From JAFMDF01 sp039024375 (GTDB lineage Bacteria > Bacteroidota > Bacteroidia > Chitinophagales > Saprospiraceae), in NCBI GenBank assembly GCA_039024375.1, contig JBCCQK010000009.1, positions 1 to 43,369 of the forward strand: a stretch of DNA of 43,369 nt, read 5' to 3'. The translations under genes and the position numbers were made by a program. This document shows positions 16,910-25,159 of the stretch, piece after piece; position 1 is the first letter of the stretch; every line of letters starts with the position of its first letter. The notes under the pieces are model-generated. The model was not told the origin of the DNA, searched no databases, and worked only from the letters and a program-made list of their open reading frames with translations.

Positions 16910-19642
16910 ATGAAAAATTTTAGGCAAACCCTATCTCTCATTTTCTCTTTACTATTTTCTACCCCATTCCTAATAGGACAAGTCTGCATTGACGACCCAC
17001 TGTTCGACCAAGTCAACAGCTCCAATGGTGGACTCGTCAATCAAACCGCTATGGTTGCGGGAGATATGGACAAAGACGGAGATATAGACATCGTCGCCGC
17101 TTTTTCGGAGAATAACGGACAAGTGATTTACTACGAGAACGACGGTAGTCAAAACTTTTCGCCATCCGCCATTGCAAATAGCAACTTTGGTATCGTACAA
17201 GGAATGGCTTTGGGGGATTTGAATTGCGACGACTTACCCGATTTAGCGATATCTAATGCTACTCAAAAAGAAGTGCAGTATTTTCGGAATGCAGGGAATG
17301 GAAGTTTCAACCAATTGGGCAAATTTTCGGCGGTCAATCCGCATCAAGTGCAAATCGTAGATATGGACAGAAACGGATTATTGGACTTTGTGTACGCCGC
17401 TACGGACGATAATCAAGTCGTCGTTCAATACAATAATGGTGGAAATAACTTTAGCAAAAACCCTATTCTCATCAATCAGTCGGGAATGACCACCTTTGAT
17501 ATCGGCGATTTGCAATGCGATGGAGACTTGGATTTAGTCGTGGGTACAGCATCCACCAATACGCTGTATAGAGTGACCAATACAGGAAACAATATGTTTT
17601 CTACTACTACTATTACTACTAACGCAGGCGGTGTCAGTAGCGTTTACTACGTTGATATGGATACCGATGGAGACTTAGATATCGTGGCAAGTTTATCCAC
17701 AGATAATTCGGTCGTGTGGTATGAACAAGACGTCAACGGTAATTTTTCTAATAGTAATACGATTGCTAGTAATATTACTGACGTTGCAGATGCCATTCCG
17801 ACAGATTTGGACGGCGATGGTGACCAAGATGTAGTCGTTGCCGTAAAAGGTCAAAATCGCTTAATGACTTACGTCAATAAAGGGACGAGCGTTGATTTTA
17901 AAGAAATAGAAGTAGCCAAAAATATGGAGGGGATTTTTACCGCTATTCCTTTGGACGCAGACAACGATAAAGATATAGATATTTTTACGGCACCCCCCAT
18001 CAAGATGGTATTAAGCTACTTCGAAAACAAATGTACCCACTGTTCGTCCATAGACTGGTCCGACCCAACAGTAGAAATAGCAAATAGTATAAACGGTGCT
18101 CGCTCCGCTCGACCAGTGGACTGGGACAAAGATGGAGATTTAGACTTCATCGTATTAAGCGCTATTGATAACATTGTATATCTACTGACCAATGATGGGC
18201 AAGAAAATTTCACCAAAACGACCCTACTTGCACTACCTGTTTCTCAGAGTATTGGTAATTCCGAGATAGCCGACCTAGACAATGATGGCGACCTAGATAT
18301 TATCGGATTAGAATTCAATAGTTCGACGCTGTTTTGGTACAAAAGAAATAGCAACGGCACCTTTACGTATCGCCTAATCAGTACGGATGCCCGAGCAACT
18401 TTTATGAAAGTTTTAGATTTTGATAAAGATGGTTGGCAAGATATTCTGATAGCCGGGCAAAACAACGACGATGGGGTAGTGTTTTTTGAAAATAGTTCGA
18501 CGCAGAGTTTCAAGCGGACGGTCTTATCTAATCCGGCAGAGGGGATTGCAAAATTTGATGTTGGCGATATGGATAACGATGGTGACCTAGATTTTGTAAC
18601 CTCTAGTCTAATTGGACTCGATAAATACGAATGGCTAGAACAGACGAGTAATTTGAATTTTACCACCCACACCATTGCTACTGGTATTACTAGAACGGAA
18701 GACGTCGTTCTAGCGGATGTAGATGGAGATAATCATTTGGATTTTGTGACTTTTAACGATGCTCAACATATCAATTGGTACAAAAATAATGGTAGTCAAA
18801 CTTTTACCGTTCAAAGTATCTCCTCTACGTACGACGGTATCAATAACCTTAAAGTAGCAGATATAGACAGCGATGGAGATATGGATGTTTTAATCGGTAG
18901 AATAGGTGGTGGAGGTATATACATTGGTGATGCGCTTTGGTTCCGAAATACCAATACGACTTTCGCACCCATTGTTGTAGCTGATATTGTAGGTGCCGTA
19001 GAAGAACTGGATATTGCCGATTTGGACCAAGATGGTGACCAAGATATTATACTCGCTAATTTTTTTGGTGATAAAATTTACTGGTCTTCAAATAGTTGCG
19101 ACTTCGAGTGTGCGGAAAATGATTTGGCGGTCAATAATCGGACCGTGAAACCGGGCGACTATCAAGGTATCAATACCATAATTTCCGAAAATGCTACGGT
19201 CGAAGGTACGGTGTCCTACAAAGCGGGAACGAGTATTACGCTGGAAACGGGTTTTCATGCTAAAGCGGGGAGCGATTTTACGGCGATGATTGATAATTGC
19301 CCTAGTAGTTTGCAATCCTCCAATACGCCTTTAGTCACTCATCGTACCAACACGCCCGAAGTGGTGACCTTGAAAAAAATGCGCAACGAATTATCCATTG
19401 CCCCTAATCCAGCTTACGGGCAAGCGACTATTCGTTTTAGTCTCGCCGAAGAGGGTCCTGTTTACTTGACTTTGCATAATTTACAAGGGGCGATGGTGCA
19501 GTCTTTTTTGAGGAATGCGCTGCACTCGGAAGGAACACATCCAATGACTTTTGAAACGGGTGATTTGCTGCCGGGCATTTATTGGGTGAGTTTGTGGACG
19601 GAGGAGGAGATATTGACTAAGAAATTGGTAATAGCAAAGTAG
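16910..19642 (+). CDS. Secreted FG-GAP/VCBS repeat protein with T9SS sorting domain
   Basis: 910 residues from ATG 16910; a TTG three codons earlier is less likely. The signal peptide is MKNFRQTLSLIFSLLFSTPF with cleavage near LIGQ. Most of the protein is about a dozen FG-GAP/VCBS units containing D.D.DGD.D calcium-binding loops followed by WY.N.G (for example MDKDGDIDIV, LDGDGDQDVVV, MDNDGDLDFV), predicted to fold as seven-bladed beta-propellers. Near the end is a Bacteroidota beta-stack motif, AGTSITLETGFHAKAGSDF, then a T9SS sorting domain (SIAPNPAYGQATIRF to KKLVIAK). It would be exported and attached to the surface; binding to matrix or polysaccharide is typical for the fold, with no enzyme motif. 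A terminator follows the stop directly. Confidence 0.9.
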   Translation: MKNFRQTLSLIFSLLFSTPFLIGQVCIDDPLFDQVNSSNGGLVNQTAMVAGDMDKDGDIDIVAAFSENNGQVIYYENDGSQNFSPSAIANSNFGIVQGMALGDLNCDDLPDLAISNATQKEVQYFRNAGNGSFNQLGKFSAVNPHQVQIVDMDRNGLLDFVYAATDDNQVVVQYNNGGNNFSKNPILINQSGMTTFDIGDLQCDGDLDLVVGTASTNTLYRVTNTGNNMFSTTTITTNAGGVSSVYYVDMDTDGDLDIVASLSTDNSVVWYEQDVNGNFSNSNTIASNITDVADAIPTDLDGDGDQDVVVAVKGQNRLMTYVNKGTSVDFKEIEVAKNMEGIFTAIPLDADNDKDIDIFTAPPIKMVLSYFENKCTHCSSIDWSDPTVEIANSINGARSARPVDWDKDGDLDFIVLSAIDNIVYLLTNDGQENFTKTTLLALPVSQSIGNSEIADLDNDGDLDIIGLEFNSSTLFWYKRNSNGTFTYRLISTDARATFMKVLDFDKDGWQDILIAGQNNDDGVVFFENSSTQSFKRTVLSNPAEGIAKFDVGDMDNDGDLDFVTSSLIGLDKYEWLEQTSNLNFTTHTIATGITRTEDVVLADVDGDNHLDFVTFNDAQHINWYKNNGSQTFTVQSISSTYDGINNLKVADIDSDGDMDVLIGRIGGGGIYIGDALWFRNTNTTFAPIVVADIVGAVEELDIADLDQDGDQDIILANFFGDKIYWSSNSCDFECAENDLAVNNRTVKPGDYQGINTIISENATVEGTVSYKAGTSITLETGFHAKAGSDFTAMIDNCPSSLQSSNTPLVTHRTNTPEVVTLKKMRNELSIAPNPAYGQATIRFSLAEEGPVYLTLHNLQGAMVQSFLRNALHSEGTHPMTFETGDLLPGIYWVSLWTEEEILTKKLVIAK

Positions 19643-19658
19643 CCAAAAAAACAACGAA

Positions 19659-19694
19659 AAATGCCCCATTTATGAAGAGATAAATGAGGTGTTT
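19659..19694. terminator. Bidirectional terminator hairpin between convergent genes
   Basis: Arms 19659-19673 and 19680-19694 pair over 15 positions (two G-T pairs, one mismatch) around the loop GAAGAG. There are A-rich bases on the left and T-rich bases on the right, so it works for both the FG-GAP gene and the Rpn gene. It touches the Rpn stop codon. Confidence 0.75.
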
Positions 19695-20786
19695 TTATTG
19701 TTTTTTAGCTACTAAATCTCCTAATAGCTGTTCAATTTCTTTTTGTTCTTCGGGTTCTAATGTAATCCCCTTCAATATTAAATCGTCAATTGCTTCTTTT
19801 ATTGCTGGTATGTTTTTTATTGCGATAACTTTTTTTAAAGTTTTTATGGATGCTTCTGATAACTCCGTCAAAGACACTAATTTGTCCAGCTCCATATTTG
19901 GAAAAAAATCTAGCAACATCAATAAGTTTTTTAGCGAACGAAAAGCCTTTTCGCTATTTTTGCCTTCAATTTTGCCTTCAATTTTGCCTTCAACCTTTCC
20001 TTCTCTTCGACCTTCAGTTTTTAGATATTCAAGCACATTCATAACTTCAGCTTTATTAGTAAAATCAATCGTTTTAACTTTTTCTACAAACTTTTTGGGA
20101 GAACGGTCAAAAATAGCCGCTGTATAATGAAAAACCATTTCTTGCTCGTTCTTGTCATTTACATCAAAAATAACAGAAATATTTTCAATTAGCAAGTCTG
20201 CTCGATGCCGAAAAGCCATGGACATCATCGCACTTCTAAAGAAACCCGTCTGTAACTTTAGTAGTTCATCAGGTGGCATTTCAGTTAGGTTCTTGAATAG
20301 AAAATTGAAATTAGGTAAAAAAGGCTCAAAAAAATCATAATGAGGTTTATCTTTAAACAGCTGATAGACCGTTTTGGGAATCCATTTTTTCTTACCATTA
20401 TAGAAAAGCAAAGGCAGAACGGGTACTAATTCAGCATCTTCCGCTTTCACCAATTCGTATAATTTCAGAAAAATATACAAGCCTAATTGAATCGCTACCT
20501 TTTCATCAGGTTGCAGTTTGTGTTCCCAAATAATAGAGAAGTAGAAATGCTCGGGTAAATCTTTAAACTGACAGCGATAAATAATATCCGAACGAAATAG
20601 TTTTAGATTAGGGCGGATGAATCGCTCCGTTTCTAGGGCTAAAGTATCTAAATCAGCTATTGCAGCAACCTTTGGATAGAATTCTTCCAAATAGGCTCTA
20701 GCATTGTCTTTTTTAGACATTACCTCAGCAAAGAATCGGTCATCGGGTTGATAATAACTGTCTTTTTCCTTTGAATCTTCTTTCAT
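19695..20786 (-). CDS. Rpn family recombination-promoting nuclease / putative transposase (PD-(D/E)XK)
   Basis: 363 residues from ATG 20786. The N-terminal 160 residues match the Rpn/YhgA-like group: PDDRFFAEVMSKKDNARAYL, then the PD-(D/E)XK core LKLFRSDIIYRC with the catalytic Asp and FYFSIIWEHKLQPDE with E-x-K, followed by VAIQLGLYIFLKLYEL and VPVLPLLFYNGKKKW. The C-terminal third is a charged helical tail containing EGKVEGKIEGKIEGK, encoded by a 12-bp tandem repeat. Rpn proteins cut DNA and promote RecA-independent recombination in E. coli; the natural role is debated and defence has been proposed. It is convergent with the FG-GAP gene, and no inverted repeats mark it as part of an insertion sequence. 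Confidence 0.85.
   Translation of the reverse strand: MKEDSKEKDSYYQPDDRFFAEVMSKKDNARAYLEEFYPKVAAIADLDTLALETERFIRPNLKLFRSDIIYRCQFKDLPEHFYFSIIWEHKLQPDEKVAIQLGLYIFLKLYELVKAEDAELVPVLPLLFYNGKKKWIPKTVYQLFKDKPHYDFFEPFLPNFNFLFKNLTEMPPDELLKLQTGFFRSAMMSMAFRHRADLLIENISVIFDVNDKNEQEMVFHYTAAIFDRSPKKFVEKVKTIDFTNKAEVMNVLEYLKTEGRREGKVEGKIEGKIEGKNSEKAFRSLKNLLMLLDFFPNMELDKLVSLTELSEASIKTLKKVIAIKNIPAIKEAIDDLILKGITLEPEEQKEIEQLLGDLVAKKQ
19957..20000 (-). repeat. 12-bp tandem repeat inside the Rpn gene
   Basis: About 3.5 copies of TTGCCTTCAATT (plus-strand reading) encode the EGKI/EGKV tetrapeptides. Because the unit is a multiple of three, copy-number change keeps the frame. Confidence 0.75.
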
Positions 20787-20935
20787 AGGTAAGGGTTGTG
20801 TAGTTTTCTATTGGCAAGCAAGGTAAGAGAATTAATAGAGAAAGTCTCCATCTTTGAAAATATATTGTTTTTTACAATCAATCAATCAATCAACCAAATA
20901 ATCTTGTTACATGGATAAATCGGCTGCTTGTGACT

Positions 20936-21535
20936 TTAGGGAACCAACCATGTACCCTCCCATCGGCTTTCAACGTACGCAAACTCCGCCCGCCGGTGTC
21001 CCGCCCGCTGTAAATGTAACCACTCAAAATAGTCAATCGTGCAAAGACCAACGGCAAAGTGTTCGTAAGCGTATTCCGTATCGCTGAGGTCGATGCTATT
21101 GGTCTGCCAAAGGCTAGGTAAATCATCAGTTGATTCATCAACGACCGTTCCTGGCGCACGGCGAGTCCCGTACGTCTTCCGACCGTAACTCGGAATTGAG
21201 CGCCATTTTTCCAAAGCTATATCATTTTGGTGGTGAAAAACGACCTGCCCAACGGCTCTAATTTGCACGTTCTTTTTAGGATGGTAAAACAGCCAACTGA
21301 GCGTCGAGGTATCGGCCAATTCTAGTACTTTTGCACTGCGGATATCCGTGTAAAAATACAATTGTCGTTCGACGGTATTTGTTTTCCGAAGAACGACCGT
21401 CCGCATTTGTGCCACGCCGTTTTTAACGGTTCCAATTGTCGCCGTATGCAATGGGTCTTTTTTCTGAACGGCTCCCCGAAAAAGCATTTGCCACACCGTT
21501 TTTTGAACTTCTGCTAAAGTTTGAAGTGATTCCAT
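20936..21535 (-). CDS. Pyridoxamine 5'-phosphate oxidase-like FMN-binding protein (Alr4036 type)
   Basis: 199 residues from ATG 21535; the longer open frame upstream is made of heptamer repeat translation (FVIRYL) and is not real. The text matches the PNPOx-like split-barrel of the Alr4036 type: TATIGTVKNGVAQMRTVVLRK, YFYTDIRSAKVLEL, LSWLFYHPKKNVQIRAVG and the C-terminal HLQRAGHRRAEF, which corresponds to the substrate and FMN contact strand of PNPOx enzymes. The family binds FMN and reduces or oxidises small molecules; true vitamin B6 synthesis is not shown. It is divergent from the SDR gene with 78 bp between them. Confidence 0.8.
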   Translation of the reverse strand: MESLQTLAEVQKTVWQMLFRGAVQKKDPLHTATIGTVKNGVAQMRTVVLRKTNTVERQLYFYTDIRSAKVLELADTSTLSWLFYHPKKNVQIRAVGQVVFHHQNDIALEKWRSIPSYGRKTYGTRRAPGTVVDESTDDLPSLWQTNSIDLSDTEYAYEHFAVGLCTIDYFEWLHLQRAGHRRAEFAYVESRWEGTWLVP

Positions 21536-21570
21536 AGCGGCGAAACAATCGGTATTAGACTTTGTTTGGC

Positions 21571-21608
21571 ACAAATAACGAATAACAAATAACAAATAAC
21601 GAATAACC
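21571..21608. repeat. 7-bp-period tandem repeat (AAATAAC type)
   Basis: Five successive heptamers AAATAAC/GAATAAC fill the short space before the SDR start codon at 21614. The same unit recurs at 23334-23370. Confidence 0.7.
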
Positions 21609-21613
21609 AAAAA

Positions 21614-22390
21614 ATGATAAAAGAGAAATTCAGTCTCGAAGGCAAAGTCGCCATCATTACGGGCGCCTCCAAAGGCATCGGAAAAGCCATCGCTAGAGGA
21701 CTCGCCGAATTCGGCGCAAAAGTGGTTATCAGTAGCCGCAAACAAGCCGCCGTTGACACCGTCGCCGCAGAGTTTGAAAAGGAAGGATTAGAGGCAACGG
21801 CCATCGCTTGTCACGTCGCCGACGAAGCGCAATGCCAAATATTGGTACAAGGAACGTTAGATAAATACGGCCGCATCGACATCCTCGTCAATAATGCGGG
21901 AACCAATCCCTACTACGGCGCCATCGAAAAAATGCCCAAAGCACTTTACCAAAAGACAATGGACGTCAATCTGAACGCTGCCATTTATCTAAGTAATCTG
22001 GTGCACCCATATTTAAAACAGCAGGGTAGGGGCAGTATCATTCACATCAGTTCCATCGAAGGATTTCACGCAACGGCCTTTATGTCAGCGTACAATGTGA
22101 GCAAAGCGGCCTTAATTATGCTAGGAAAGAATCAAGCCATTGAATGGGGAAAGGACAATATTCGCGTGAATGTAATTTGTCCGGGCTACGTTCGGACGAA
22201 GTTGGCGGCAGGCTTCGTAGAAGATGCGAAGACCCACCAAAAGATGATGGATAATACGCCTTTGGGCCGAGTAGCTACGCCCGATGAAATAGCGGGAATG
22301 GCGGTTTACTTGGCTTCCGAAGCCAGTTCTTTTTGCACTGGGTCGGCAATGGTTGTCGATGGCGGATTGTTAAATGCGCCTTTATTTTAG
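21614..22390 (+). CDS. SDR family NAD(P)-dependent oxidoreductase
   Basis: 258 residues of a classical short-chain dehydrogenase. The cofactor loop is TGASKGIGKAIA; VVISSRK after beta-2 has an Arg that suggests NADP preference; NNAG follows, then the catalytic Ser in IIHISSIEGF and YNVSK (Tyr and Lys), and CPGYVRTK. The overall text is closest to DHRS4-like carbonyl reductases and glucose-dehydrogenase-type SDRs (NPYYGAIEKM, LGRVATPDEIAGMAVYLASE, VVDGG). The C-terminus is complete. It is convergent with a TetR regulator that ends 43 bp downstream, so control by it is possible but not shown. Substrate unknown. Confidence 0.9.
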   Translation: MIKEKFSLEGKVAIITGASKGIGKAIARGLAEFGAKVVISSRKQAAVDTVAAEFEKEGLEATAIACHVADEAQCQILVQGTLDKYGRIDILVNNAGTNPYYGAIEKMPKALYQKTMDVNLNAAIYLSNLVHPYLKQQGRGSIIHISSIEGFHATAFMSAYNVSKAALIMLGKNQAIEWGKDNIRVNVICPGYVRTKLAAGFVEDAKTHQKMMDNTPLGRVATPDEIAGMAVYLASEASSFCTGSAMVVDGGLLNAPLF

Positions 22391-22397
22391 TTCTTCT

Positions 22398-22421
22398 GTC
22401 AGTCCGTAGGGACGGTCTGAC
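22398..22421 (+). terminator. Hairpin after the SDR gene
   Basis: The stem is GTCAG-CCGT with ACGG-CTGAC around AGGG, interrupted by one unpaired T on each side. There is no T-run, so termination is uncertain. A related sequence lies at 29437-29461 (shared CGGTCTGACTTC). Confidence 0.4.
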
Positions 22422-22432
22422 TTCCCCTAAAA

Positions 22433-23092
22433 CTAACCCTGCATCTCCTCAATCAAATCAATTTCCGATTTCACCAATTGTGGCACTTGCTCTTTCACTT
22501 TATGGTAAAAACGTTGGCCTTTCTCCGTCAAGTAGGGATAATGCAATTCCAACAGTCCGTAAATTCCTCGGTTGATGTTGGCCACTTCCTCTCCCAACAC
22601 CTCTCGTACCGTCAACCAGGCGTTGAGAATCGCCCAAGCGTGGGTTGCTAATGTTTGGTATTGCCGTTCGTGCGCTTCGGGCAACATGAATCCCTTATCG
22701 ACAGAAATATAAATACCGTTTCTATTAAAATTGATAACGCCTTCGATTTGCTTTTTGTATTGCTTCCGACTGTTAGGAACCAAGGAGGCAATTTCCAAAA
22801 TATCCCGATAGAAAAAGCGAAACTGTATCTGAAAACGCAAATACGCCTGCACCAACTCCAACCAATCGGGCGCCTCAACAACCGATTGGTACGGGAATAG
22901 TTCTTTTTGCACCGTTTTCATATATCTCAAAACAGCCTCCATCAAATCTTTTTTAGTCTTATAATGATAGGTTAAATTACCTGGACTAATGTTTGCCGCG
23001 ACCGCAATATCTTGTACTCGTACGTTGGCTACTCCATTTTTATTGAACAACTGAATGGCCGTGCGTACGATTCGCTCTTGTGTTTTCTTCAT
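22433..23092 (-). CDS. TetR/AcrR family transcriptional regulator
   Basis: 219 residues from ATG 23092; the 18-residue upstream extension lacks a good start context. The N-terminal DNA-binding domain is KTQERIVRTAIQLFNKNGVA, VRVQDIAVAANISPGNLTYHY and KTKKDLMEAV, the usual TetR helix-turn-helix at residues 5-50. The ligand domain carries FRFFYRDILEIASLVP and belongs to a TetR group common in Bacteroidota. It probably represses itself, since a palindrome lies upstream of its own promoter; other targets may be the neighbouring SDR, PPOX or amidohydrolase genes. The ligand cannot be told from sequence. Confidence 0.9.
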   Translation of the reverse strand: MKKTQERIVRTAIQLFNKNGVANVRVQDIAVAANISPGNLTYHYKTKKDLMEAVLRYMKTVQKELFPYQSVVEAPDWLELVQAYLRFQIQFRFFYRDILEIASLVPNSRKQYKKQIEGVINFNRNGIYISVDKGFMLPEAHERQYQTLATHAWAILNAWLTVREVLGEEVANINRGIYGLLELHYPYLTEKGQRFYHKVKEQVPQLVKSEIDLIEEMQG

Positions 23093-23128
23093 ACCGACTT
23101 TTTCTGTGTAAACTTTTTGCTGCCCCAA

Positions 23129-23136
23129 CAAAGATA
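23129..23136 (-). promoter_or_regulatory. -7 promoter box TATCTTTG for the TetR gene
   Basis: The minus strand reads TATCTTTG, a full TAnnTTTG match, 36 nt before the TetR start codon. Confidence 0.5.
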
Positions 23137-23165
23137 CACCCGTCATTGCACAAAAGAAAATAATT

Positions 23166-23181
23166 TAGTATTTCTATACTA
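23166..23181. promoter_or_regulatory. Candidate operator palindrome upstream of TetR promoter
   Basis: TAGTAT-TTCT-ATACTA has perfect 6-bp arms 29 bp upstream of the -7 box, near where the -33 element should lie. GAAAATA and TATTTTC extend the symmetry outward imperfectly. Autoregulation by TetR is inference. Confidence 0.35.
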
Positions 23182-23215
23182 TTTTCTGCTGCCTTACCGT
23201 ACCCTTTTTGGATTT

Positions 23216-23255
23216 GATAGGCGGTATTCTTGAAAATACCGCCTATCCTTTTTTT
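23216..23255 (+). terminator. Strong intrinsic-terminator-like hairpin, plus-strand oriented
   Basis: A perfect 13-bp stem (GATAGGCGGTATT with its complement) around CTTGAA is followed by seven T at 23249-23255 on the plus strand. Both flanking genes are on the minus strand and no T-run exists in that direction. Confidence 0.65.
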
Positions 23256-23333
23256 GCAACTAAAGACAGGGTCTATTGTCAGTGATATTAAGATGTGCCA
23301 AATATCTATCAATTTGCTATCTGACGGTCTAAA

Positions 23334-23370
23334 CAACAGATAACAAATAACAAGTAACAAATAACCAATC
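23334..23370. repeat. 7-bp-period tandem repeat after the amidohydrolase gene
   Basis: Heptamers AGATAAC, AAATAAC, AAGTAAC, AAATAAC follow one another and end two bases before the amidohydrolase stop codon. Confidence 0.65.
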
Positions 23371-23371
23371 A

Positions 23372-24547
23372 CTAAACTAACCTTTTAGCCTTTGTACTCG
23401 TCTTAAACGTCAAATTTCGACCCATATTCAATAACACCAAACCGGGCGTTTTCCCCACTTCCAAACTACCTAGGTCCGTTTCGTAGCCCAAGGCTTCGGC
23501 GCCGTTCAGCGTTGCCCACGTCAGCAAAGTTTCCAGAGGAATGTAAGATTGATATTTGGCAATCGCCTTCATTTCTTCGACGATGGACAATTGCCAATTG
23601 GAGGTCAAACTATCCGTACCAATCGTTACTTTGGCGTCTGTATCTAAAAAATGTTGATAATTCGGTAGGCGGTTTTCGATGTATAGATTGGCGTTTGGAC
23701 AAGTCACCCAGTAGCAATTTGGATTCCAAGCGTGCGCTTTTTCAATATCCGCTTTGGTGGTCATTGTATTGTGCACAAAAAGGGTTTTGTTTTGTGGACT
23801 CATGTATTGCAGCGCATAATCAATGGAGTTGGCGCCCGTTGCGGCGAAGTCATCAATAGAAATGTCAAAGTTTTTGTAGAAAGTCAAAAAAGCACCTCGC
23901 TTCTGCTGAAAAAATAAGTTTTCGTCGGGTGTTTCTTGGTTGTGAATACTGACCGTGGCCGAGTTCGGATTGACCGAGTTTATCTTTTTAAATAGGTTGC
24001 TAGAAACGGAGTAAGGAGCATGGGGCACTCTACTTTTTTGATTGCCCCCTTCGTCCGAATGAGCCGCAAAGACCGCTTCGTACTGTTTAAAGGTATCATC
24101 TGTCCAATTTTTTTGTAAGAAATCAAACATTTCGACGAAAGTATAATAGCGAATCGAGCTTCTCTTCTTTTGTGGTACGGTATCTGCTTTATTGGAAATA
24201 TCTCCCACAGCTACAATGCCCTCACGCAACATCTCAACATCGGCCGCTTCAATTGCTTGGTCAATATTTTTCTGCGGCACATCCCGAAATTGTACAACAC
24301 TCGAAATAAACGGAATCAACGAGGTTCCCGTATCCACTTTGCCTTTCATGTGCGACAGCTCTAGGTGGCAGTGCGTATTAATAAAGCCAGGTGTAATAAT
24401 CCCTTTGTGACTTTCTAGCTCCTCCTCGTCGTAATTGTGACGAGTACCTACTTCTACAATTGTACCCTCGTCGTTGACAACGATAACGCCCTCTTTAATG
24501 GGAGGGCGATGAATAGGGAAAATAAAATCCGCAGTAATTTTTCGCAT
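23372..24547 (-). CDS. Amidohydrolase (cytosine/adenosine deaminase-like, ATZ/TRZ group)
   Basis: 391 residues of a metal-dependent amidohydrolase. The short N-terminal beta domain is ADFIFPIHRPPIKEGVIVV. Metal ligands follow: INTHCHLELSH (H-x-H), His in VPHAPYSVS, His in SIHNQETPDEN with a Glu typical of deaminases, VHNTMT, and the final Asp in TIGTDSLTSNWQLS. SLEVGKTPGLVLL closes the C-terminal beta domain. This set fits deaminases of the SAH/guanine/aminodeoxyfutalosine type more than hydantoinases or dihydroorotases. The exact substrate is not decidable; aminodeoxyfutalosine deaminase is one possibility but no menaquinone genes are nearby. Cytoplasmic. Confidence 0.85.
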   Translation of the reverse strand: MRKITADFIFPIHRPPIKEGVIVVNDEGTIVEVGTRHNYDEEELESHKGIITPGFINTHCHLELSHMKGKVDTGTSLIPFISSVVQFRDVPQKNIDQAIEAADVEMLREGIVAVGDISNKADTVPQKKRSSIRYYTFVEMFDFLQKNWTDDTFKQYEAVFAAHSDEGGNQKSRVPHAPYSVSSNLFKKINSVNPNSATVSIHNQETPDENLFFQQKRGAFLTFYKNFDISIDDFAATGANSIDYALQYMSPQNKTLFVHNTMTTKADIEKAHAWNPNCYWVTCPNANLYIENRLPNYQHFLDTDAKVTIGTDSLTSNWQLSIVEEMKAIAKYQSYIPLETLLTWATLNGAEALGYETDLGSLEVGKTPGLVLLNMGRNLTFKTSTKAKRLV

Positions 24548-24641
24548 ACGTGTATATTGTTAGGTGTAATGAAGTGATTATTAGCGGGTTATTTAGGTCA
24601 GCTATGTTAACATTTTGCATTTTTTTATAAAGAATGTAAAA

Positions 24642-24649
24642 TATATTTG
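24642..24649 (+). promoter_or_regulatory. -7 promoter box TATATTTG for the GNAT-like gene
   Basis: TATATTTG matches TAnnTTTG, 45 nt before the start at 24695. A TTTG lies at 24614-24617, slightly further upstream (24 nt gap) than the usual spacing. Confidence 0.45.
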
Positions 24650-24694
24650 TATATTCAAGTCAGATTTTAACCAAACACTCAAAATAAGCTAACT

Positions 24695-25159
24695 ATGTTC
24701 CAACAATGTCATTATGACGCTTTCTCGGGCATTAGCTTTGCAAAGAAGAATGCCCTAGTAAATTTTTTAATCGACCATTTGGACGCAACATCCGTTAACT
24801 CAGACGCTATTTTAACCGCAGTGGAGTATGCTGCGAAAGAGATTCCTTCTTTCGGTGGCTTTATTTTGACCGCCGAAGAAAATCAGGAAATCGTAGCCGC
24901 TCTAGTGGTCAATAAAACGGGATTAAGTGGCTTGATGCCCGATTACTTGGCCGTATTACAGGCAGTTAAACCTTTGGCCAAAAGTAAGCTAATTACTAGA
25001 AAATTAGAAGAAAAAGCCATTGCACTGACCAAAGGTAACATTGCCAACTTAATTCACGATTTTGGCCCCGAAGAATTTTTACTAGAAAAGATGCAACCGC
25101 AGGCTACTTTCCGACCCATCCACCAAGTAAAAGACAATGCCATGAAGGCCACGGCGTAA
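24695..25159 (+). CDS. GNAT-like protein with lost acetyl-CoA-binding loop
   Basis: 154 residues. The middle, GGFILTAEENQEIVAALVV followed by NKTGLSGLMPDYLAVLQAV, matches a Bacteroidota GNAT acetyltransferase group whose members read 'VNKTGMSGYIPENILVYIAV'. N-terminal KNALVNFLIDHLD also fits that group. At the place where acetyl-CoA is held these enzymes have R-G-K-G-I-G; here it is AKSKLITRKLEEKAIAL, so the Gln/Arg-x-x-Gly-x-Gly loop is gone while the following helix and the 'ALTKGNIA' strand keep their spacing. The fold is therefore likely, catalysis unlikely. It may be a regulatory or binding paralogue. It has its own promoter and stands alone. Confidence 0.6.
   Translation: MFQQCHYDAFSGISFAKKNALVNFLIDHLDATSVNSDAILTAVEYAAKEIPSFGGFILTAEENQEIVAALVVNKTGLSGLMPDYLAVLQAVKPLAKSKLITRKLEEKAIALTKGNIANLIHDFGPEEFLLEKMQPQATFRPIHQVKDNAMKATA

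Noticed and set aside
18244..18675. 143-codon minus-strand frame
   Set aside because: Shadow of the FG-GAP repeats; its repeated SKSPSLS text is the antisense of DGDLDF loops.
19684..20127. 147-codon plus-strand frame over the Rpn gene
   Set aside because: It is antisense to a well-recognised nuclease gene, low in complexity (Ser/Phe/Leu) and shows no motif.
19695..20786. Complete insertion sequence around the Rpn 'transposase'
   Set aside because: No terminal inverted repeats or target-site duplication found on either side; Rpn proteins are usually not part of an IS.
21536..21745. N-terminal extension of the PPOX gene
   Set aside because: It is a translation of the heptamer repeat (FVIRYLLFVIRYL) and of the antisense SDR gene; the internal ATG at 21535 fits the family start.
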